This document shows, in pieces, positions 59,978 to 64,000 of a stretch of 64,000 bases of DNA. The DNA is from Pseudoalteromonas sp. '520P1 No. 423' (GTDB taxonomy: Bacteria; Pseudomonadota; Gammaproteobacteria; Enterobacterales; Alteromonadaceae), in NCBI RefSeq assembly GCF_001269985.1, contig NZ_BBZB01000001.1, positions 1,550,001 through 1,614,000 of the forward strand, written 5' to 3'. The notes beneath the pieces are model-generated. The model was given only the letters and a program-made list of their open reading frames with translations, was not told the origin of the DNA and searched no databases. The translations under genes were made by a program, and so were the position numbers. Position 1 is the stretch's first letter, and each line of letters opens with the position of its first letter.

Positions 59978-60868
59978 ATGACAGAAAAAAATGTAGAACA
60001 AGACTCTAACGTAACTAAAAAACGCATTTACATGTTTGCCTTAATAATCATGTTAATTGTTATTATTGGTGCGAGCTTTAAATTATTTACATCGTTAAAT
60101 TCAAAAGATGTTACAGAACCTGTTGCCGTTGCGCTGCCAGTTGTGGAAGTTGAAGAAATAAAAGTTGTTGAACATGTAGAAGAGCAGCAGCAAGAGCAAA
60201 GTAATCAAGGTTTGACTGAACACATTGAGCCTGAATTAACACAAACACCAGACTTGCCTTTAGTTGAAGTTGAACCTGTAAAAACATTGCCGCAATTAAA
60301 TGATAGTGACTTAAGTGTTAAAACTCAGTTATCTCAATACTTTGCTAAACAAACTCTAAAACTGGTTGTACAAGATGACATGATCAGACGTTTTGTAGTT
60401 TATGTTGATAATATTGGTAAAGGTAAAATTGCTAAAAAACACAGCCCTATTATTGAGCCACAAGCGAGTTTTACTGTTGTAGAAGGTGATATTTTAACTA
60501 TCGCGCCACAAAGTTATGAGCGTTATACGCCTTTTGTTGAGCTATTTACCAGTATGACACCACAGCAAGCTGTGAACTTTTATAAAGAATATAAACCACT
60601 ATTTGATGAAGCGTATGAAGAGATAGGTTATCAAGAACGAGATTTTGACGATGCGGTTTTTGATGCGATAGATATGGTATTAACAACACCGATAGTAACA
60701 GGTAATGTACCATTATTAAGTGAAAGCGTAGCATATAAATATGCTTATTCAGAGTGGGAGCAACTTCCTGAGGCGCAAAAGCAATTATTAAGAATGGGCG
60801 CTAAAAATGTTAAAAAAGTAAAAAGTGCTTTAAAAGGCATTAAAACGTTTTTAGAAACTTCAGAATAA
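59978..60868 (+). CDS. DUF3014 domain membrane-anchored protein
   Basis: A 296-residue protein with a short cytoplasmic N-terminus, one membrane helix (about residues 16-40), an acidic Glu/Val/Pro-rich linker (about 45-105) and a DUF3014 domain (about 110-290; motifs DDMIRRFVVYVDNIGKGKIAKK, YERYTPFVE, YKPLFDEAYEEIGYQ). Function is unknown in the family. It faces the periplasm by topology. A hairpin follows and then ffs. Confidence 0.82.
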   Translation: MTEKNVEQDSNVTKKRIYMFALIIMLIVIIGASFKLFTSLNSKDVTEPVAVALPVVEVEEIKVVEHVEEQQQEQSNQGLTEHIEPELTQTPDLPLVEVEPVKTLPQLNDSDLSVKTQLSQYFAKQTLKLVVQDDMIRRFVVYVDNIGKGKIAKKHSPIIEPQASFTVVEGDILTIAPQSYERYTPFVELFTSMTPQQAVNFYKEYKPLFDEAYEEIGYQERDFDDAVFDAIDMVLTTPIVTGNVPLLSESVAYKYAYSEWEQLPEAQKQLLRMGAKNVKKVKSALKGIKTFLETSE

Positions 60869-60889
60869 TAATTCTCCAATACTTCAAAT

Positions 60890-60912
60890 TCAGCTGAGTT
60901 TTATACTCAGCT
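60890..60912 (+). terminator. Hairpin after the DUF3014 gene
   Basis: Stem tcagctgagt / actcagctga with a short T-rich loop. No T-run follows, so it may stabilise the 3' end rather than terminate. Confidence 0.5.
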
Positions 60913-60965
60913 GACTCATTATTGTATGTTTACCATGCAAACAAACATATTTTTAAAGTTTTAAC

Positions 60966-60994
60966 TTGATATACCCGCTATAAATAGTGATAAT
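60966..60994 (+). promoter_or_regulatory. Promoter of ffs
   Basis: TTGATA (60966-60971) and GATAAT (60989-60994) with 17-bp spacing, a good sigma-70 match. Transcription would begin near 61001, leaving a 5' leader of about 20 nt that must be trimmed, as for E. coli 4.5S RNA. Confidence 0.7.
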
Positions 60995-61021
60995 CACCCC
61001 GCGTCTAACAAGACCCTCTAT

Positions 61022-61135
61022 GGTAGTCTTATTGGTCCTCTCGCAACAATAGTTCGTGAACCTGGTCAGGCCCGGAAGGGAGCAGCCACAGCGGATGATT
61101 TGTGTGCCGGGATGTGGCTGGTAAGACTGCCACCC
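61022..61135 (+). ncRNA. ffs: 4.5S (SRP) RNA
   Basis: The RNA component of the signal recognition particle, which binds Ffh and targets membrane proteins co-translationally. The ends pair as ggtagtctta / taagactgcc, giving the long hairpin of about 114 nt. The Ffh-binding core is conserved: aggcccggaagggagcagcc on one side and gtgccgggatgtggctgg on the other. A T-run at 61146-61152 after the helix would end transcription. It is intact, and it is the attachment site of the transposon that starts just behind it. Confidence 0.96.
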
Positions 61136-61151
61136 AATATTCCACTTTTTT

Positions 61152-61177
61152 TGTCGTTTTCACCATAAGTTGGCATA
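61152..61177 (+). repeat. Transposon end with a TnsB-binding-like site
   Basis: Reads TGTcgtttt then caccataagttggcata. I-F3 ends, from memory, start TGT and carry repeated sites close to ACCATAAxxTGATA, so this is a recognisable but diverged terminal site. I found no clear second or third copy before tnsA, only about 70 bases away, so the end is short or degenerate. Confidence 0.65.
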
Positions 61178-61220
61178 GTCTATTTTTAAATACATTCATT
61201 GTATGAAAATAAGCAATGTT

Positions 61221-61878
61221 ATGTATCGCCGAAATCTAAAACACTCTCGCGTAAATAATATTTTTAAGTTTGCCAGTCAAAAAATGAAAACTGTTTTTTA
61301 CAGTCGAGTCATTTTTAGAATTTGATACCTGCTTTCATTTTGAATATTCCCCTGATGTAATTAGTTTTGAATATTCCCCTGATGTAATTAGTTTTGAAGC
61401 TCAACCTTTAACTTTTAAATATCAATTTGATGATAAAGTCCGAAGGTATACACCAGATTTTTTAGTTACTGATAAAAAATATGGCGAACGCTTCATTGAA
61501 GTTAAACCCTCAAATAGAACGATTAATGAAGAATTTAGACTTAGGTTTTCAGCAAAGCAGCAGCAATCTATGTTATTAGGCAAACCGCTTATTTTGGTTA
61601 CAGAACAGCAAATCCGTATAAACCCAATTTTAAACAACCTGAAATTATTACATCGCTATTCAGGCTTTCAATCTTTAGCGCCATTGCAATACAAGTTACT
61701 AGAATTAATTAAATCATTAGGCATGGTACGTATTATACAGATTGTGCAATCCCAAAATTTACCTGAAGGAGAAGTGTTAGCGTCTGTTTTAGGACTGATT
61801 TCGCATGGATTTATTGATACTGATTTAATTAATTCAAACTTTGGTATTCAATCAAATGTTTGGCTAGCAAATGAGTAA
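61221..61878 (+). pseudogene. tnsA: TnsA endonuclease, frameshifted, with an internal 27-bp duplication
   Basis: TnsA cuts the 5' strands at the transposon ends. The N-terminus (MYRRNLKHSRVNNIFKFASQKM) is in one frame up to the T6 run at 61294-61299; the rest (from TVESFLEFDTCFHFEY) is in the next. Removing one T restores a 218-residue protein. Catalytic residues are present after repair: Glu in VESFLEFD (29/33), D79 in YTPDF and K95 in FIEVK, the restriction-enzyme-like E-D-ExK set. A 27-bp tandem copy (61338-61391) duplicates nine residues FEYSPDVIS just before them. An in-frame ATG at 61203 is an alternative start. The C-terminal part (LILVTEQQIRINPILNNLKLLHRYSGF) is normal. Sequencing error in the T-run cannot be excluded. 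Confidence 0.82.
61338..61391 (+). repeat. 27-bp in-frame tandem duplication in tnsA
   Basis: Two identical adjacent copies (61338-61364 and 61365-61391) beginning ttttgaatattcccctgatg, each encoding nine residues. A further ttttgaa follows, the original sequence at which slippage or unequal exchange could have started. Confidence 0.95.
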
Positions 61879-63724
61879 AGATAGCTTAGAACAAAGCGGG
61901 TTTTCAGATGAATTATTGAATTTACCACAAATAAAACATGAAGATGCATCTGATTTTCGTGAAAGAGATTTAGCGAGTTATCCTAAAAAAATCCAATATG
62001 AAGTTTCCAAACGTTATGATTATATCAAATGGATAGAAAGTCACTTAATAGGGGGCTGGACAAAGAAAAATTTAATGCCTCTAATAAACACAGAACCAAA
62101 GCATAACACAAGTACTCGACCATACTGGCGAACAGTAGCTAGATGGTGGCAGAGTTTCAATAAGTCAGAAAGAGATATGCTTTCTTTGATCCCAAAACAC
62201 GCTAAAAAAGGTAATTGTAATACAGTATCTTCTTCAGATAAATTTTACGAGCAAGCAGTTGAACGATACCTGGTAAAAGAAAGGCCATCAATAGCAAAGG
62301 TTTATCAGTACTATAGTGATATTATTCGATTAGAAAATGAAACTATAGTTGGCGAAAAAATTAAAGCGCTTTCATATAAAGGTTTTTATAAAAGAATTAA
62401 AAAACTCCCTAAATATGATGTTATGGTTGCAAGATATGGTAAATATTTAGCTGATATGGAGTTTCAAGCCATTTATGGCCATCGCCCTCCAACTCGAATA
62501 CTAGAGCGTGTTGAAATTGACCATACACCTTTGGATTTGATTTTATTAGATGATGAGCTATTAATCCCTTTAGGTAGACCATTTTTAACGCTATTAATTG
62601 ATAGTTATAGCCGATGCATTGTTGGCTTTCACTTAGGGTTTAAAGAGCCAAGTAACTACTCTGTTTTAAAAGCACTACTAAATGCGATAAAACCAAAAAG
62701 CTATATTAGAGAACAGTTTCCATGCATTGAAAATGAGTGGCCATGTCATGGTAAGTTTGAAACTTTAGTAGTTGATAATTGCGCTGAATTTTGGAGTAAT
62801 AGTTTAGAACAGTCATGTTTAGAAATTGGTATCAATGTTCAATACAATCCAGTAAGAAAACCTTGGCTAAAGCCTATGGTAGAACGTATTTTTGGTACAA
62901 TTAACCGAGAACTATTAGTAGATATTCCAGGCAAAACATTTTCAAATATCCTAAAGCGAGCAGAATATAACTCAGCTAAAGATGCGATTATGCGTTTTTC
63001 TACTTTTAATGATCTTTTACATCAATGGATAATTGATGTTTATCATCAAGATAAAGATGCACGAGCACGTTTTATTCCGATTTTGTCATGGAAAACAGGT
63101 TATCAACAACTCCCACCATTAAAAGCATCATTAGAAGATTTAACTAAATTAGATATTGTATTAGGTCTTAGTGAATATAAGCAGCATAGGCGCGGTGGAA
63201 TTCATATACATAACCTTAGGTATGATAGTGATGAACTATCTGATTATCGAAAAATGTATGGTGAAAAAAGTGGCGAGACTGATAAATATTTAATAAAAAC
63301 AAACCCAGATGATTTATCTTCAGTTTACGTTTATTTAAATAAGTTAAGCCAATATCTAAAAGTGCCATGCATAGACCCTACTGGTTACACTCAAAAGCTA
63401 AGCTTGTTAGAACATCAAATAAACCTTAGATTACAACGTAATTATATTAATAATAGTGTCGATTTGGTTAGTTTAGCCCGTGTAAGAATAGCGATAAATA
63501 ATCGTATTGAGCAAGAAATCAAAGTTATTAAAAAAATGGCCTCAAAGCGAAGCGTACGCGGTGGTGCTGCATTGGCAAAACATCAAGGGATCAGTAGTGA
63601 CAATAGCACAAGCATTGTAATGGAGAGAGAGGAAGTTAAAGGTGAATTTAATACCATAGCTGAAAAACCGTCAGTAGAAGATGATTGGAATAACCTTATT
63701 TCAGACCTGAAACCTTATTCATGA
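61871..63724 (+). CDS. tnsB: Tn7-like transposase TnsB (DDE)
   Basis: A 617-residue DDE transposase that binds the transposon ends and does 3'-strand cleavage and joining. N-terminal DNA-binding helices (about 30-190) precede the RNase-H-like core. Catalytic residues D217 (EIDHTPLD), D302 (VVDNCAEFW) and E338 (KPMVERIFG) have 85- and 35-residue spacings, the latter the D-35-E pattern. A C-terminal beta domain follows (about 410-480), and a tail that may contact TnsC. The frame is intact. It overlaps tnsA by 8 nt and tnsC by 4. The region RVEIDHTPLDLILLDDELLI closely resembles the I-F3 (Tn6677-like) TnsB sequence I remember; unchecked. Confidence 0.93.
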   Translation: MSKDSLEQSGFSDELLNLPQIKHEDASDFRERDLASYPKKIQYEVSKRYDYIKWIESHLIGGWTKKNLMPLINTEPKHNTSTRPYWRTVARWWQSFNKSERDMLSLIPKHAKKGNCNTVSSSDKFYEQAVERYLVKERPSIAKVYQYYSDIIRLENETIVGEKIKALSYKGFYKRIKKLPKYDVMVARYGKYLADMEFQAIYGHRPPTRILERVEIDHTPLDLILLDDELLIPLGRPFLTLLIDSYSRCIVGFHLGFKEPSNYSVLKALLNAIKPKSYIREQFPCIENEWPCHGKFETLVVDNCAEFWSNSLEQSCLEIGINVQYNPVRKPWLKPMVERIFGTINRELLVDIPGKTFSNILKRAEYNSAKDAIMRFSTFNDLLHQWIIDVYHQDKDARARFIPILSWKTGYQQLPPLKASLEDLTKLDIVLGLSEYKQHRRGGIHIHNLRYDSDELSDYRKMYGEKSGETDKYLIKTNPDDLSSVYVYLNKLSQYLKVPCIDPTGYTQKLSLLEHQINLRLQRNYINNSVDLVSLARVRIAINNRIEQEIKVIKKMASKRSVRGGAALAKHQGISSDNSTSIVMEREEVKGEFNTIAEKPSVEDDWNNLISDLKPYS

Positions 63725-64000
63725 AAACACTTAATCACAATCAAGAAGAAAAGCTAAATAGCTTTATTACTTCGTTTATTGCTCATCCAATACTTAATAC
63801 AATCTTAAATGATTTTGACAGGCTCAGATATAATCATAAATTAGGTGGTGAGCAGCAATGCATGTTGCTTACAGGTGATACTGGAACGGGAAAATCGTCA
63901 GTAATTAGTCACTACCAATCATTAGTTAAATCACAGTTCATAAATGATAAATTGCATAAACCATTATTAGTCAGTCGAATTCCAAGTAAACCCACCTTAG
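63721..64000 (+). CDS. tnsC: Tn7-like AAA+ regulator TnsC (partial, runs off the window)
   Basis: 93 codons of an AAA+ ATPase. ATG at 63721 overlaps the tnsB stop (ATGA). Walker A is GDTGTGKS beginning at residue 52. In Tn7-like systems TnsC forms a ring on DNA, links the target selector (TnsD/TniQ or Cascade-TniQ) to TnsAB, and gives target immunity. The frame is open to the last base. Identification rests on position and the P-loop. Confidence 0.88.
   Translation, partial: MKTLNHNQEEKLNSFITSFIAHPILNTILNDFDRLRYNHKLGGEQQCMLLTGDTGTGKSSVISHYQSLVKSQFINDKLHKPLLVSRIPSKPTL

Larger units (their letters stand above)
61152..64000 (+). mobile_element. Tn7-like transposon at ffs (tnsA side; probable type I-F3 CRISPR-associated transposon), partial
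   Basis: The element begins with TGT at 61152, just after the ffs terminator, and continues past the window edge. It carries tnsA, tnsB and tnsC in overlapping order, the Tn7 core transposition genes. The gene style and the sequences of TnsA and TnsB resemble those of I-F3 elements such as Tn6677 as I recall them, and ffs is a documented I-F3 attachment site. tniQ, cas8f/5, cas7, cas6 and a CRISPR array are expected to the right but not visible, so the CRISPR link is inference. The five bases before TGT are TTTTT, the expected length of a Tn7-type target duplication. Confidence 0.82.

Noticed and set aside
61294..61300. TTTTTTA as a -1 programmed frameshift site in tnsA
   Set aside because: The heptamer is out of register with the zero frame, and the needed shift is +1 (or -2), not -1.
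61338..61391. Tandem copies as the start of a CRISPR array
   Set aside because: Two adjacent copies without spacers, in frame inside a coding region. No array was seen anywhere in the window.

Overview
The window looks like a chromosome segment from a marine, AT-rich gammaproteobacterium of the Alteromonadales (Pseudoalteromonas- or Colwellia-like). This rests on the gene order of the housekeeping blocks, the low GC and the secreted chitin-degrading set; no taxonomic search was possible. Most of the window is well-conserved core genome. The accessory parts are the chitin cluster (about 5.1-12.6 kb), a REP-like palindrome (22.2 kb) and, at the right edge, a Tn7-like transposon inserted directly behind the 4.5S/SRP RNA gene ffs.

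Layout. 1-4631 (minus): the cell-elongation operon rsfS-rlmH-mrdA-mrdB(rodA)-rlpA, with tightly overlapping genes and perhaps the first codons of dacA at the edge. 5123-12601 (plus): GH18 chitinase, AA10 LPMO and a second ChiA-type GH18 chitinase, together carrying six small CBM5/12-type chitin-binding modules and closed by a strong terminator. 12688-18775: sstT, an RND pump with its adaptor, and a small exported protein. 18991-22194 (plus): gcvA, an alpha/beta hydrolase, a DUF423 protein and rlmM. 22349-27843 (minus): lnt-corC-ybeY-ybeZ-miaB, with ubiF divergent. 29285-34375: glnB, then dapD, glnD and map on the other strand, placing PII near its uridylyltransferase. 34703-55295 (plus): the long translation, isoprenoid, outer-membrane and lipid A block rpsB-tsf-pyrH-frr-uppS-cdsA-dxr-rseP-bamA-skp-lpxD-fabZ-lpxA-lpxB-rnhB-dnaE-accA-tilS, preceded by a t44-type S2 leader. 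55282-60868: a small membrane protein, a GGDEF cyclase, a KefB-like antiporter, a patatin and a DUF3014 protein.

The most exciting part is 61022-64000. ffs is intact. A TGT-starting transposon end with a TnsB-like site begins about 17-20 bp after the mature RNA, directly behind the ffs terminator T-run. It is followed by tnsA, tnsB (D217/D302/E338) and the start of tnsC (Walker A), which runs off the window. TnsA and TnsB resemble, from memory, those of type I-F3 CRISPR-associated transposons (Tn6677-like), and ffs is one of the known I-F3 attachment sites. A guide-RNA-directed transposon (tniQ-cas8f/5-cas7-cas6 plus array) is therefore predicted just beyond the edge, but no cas gene or array lies in this window. 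tnsA is damaged: a one-base excess in a T6 run shifts the frame near codon 26, and a 27-bp tandem duplication adds nine residues before the catalytic Asp. The element may therefore be decaying or may transpose without TnsA strand cleavage.
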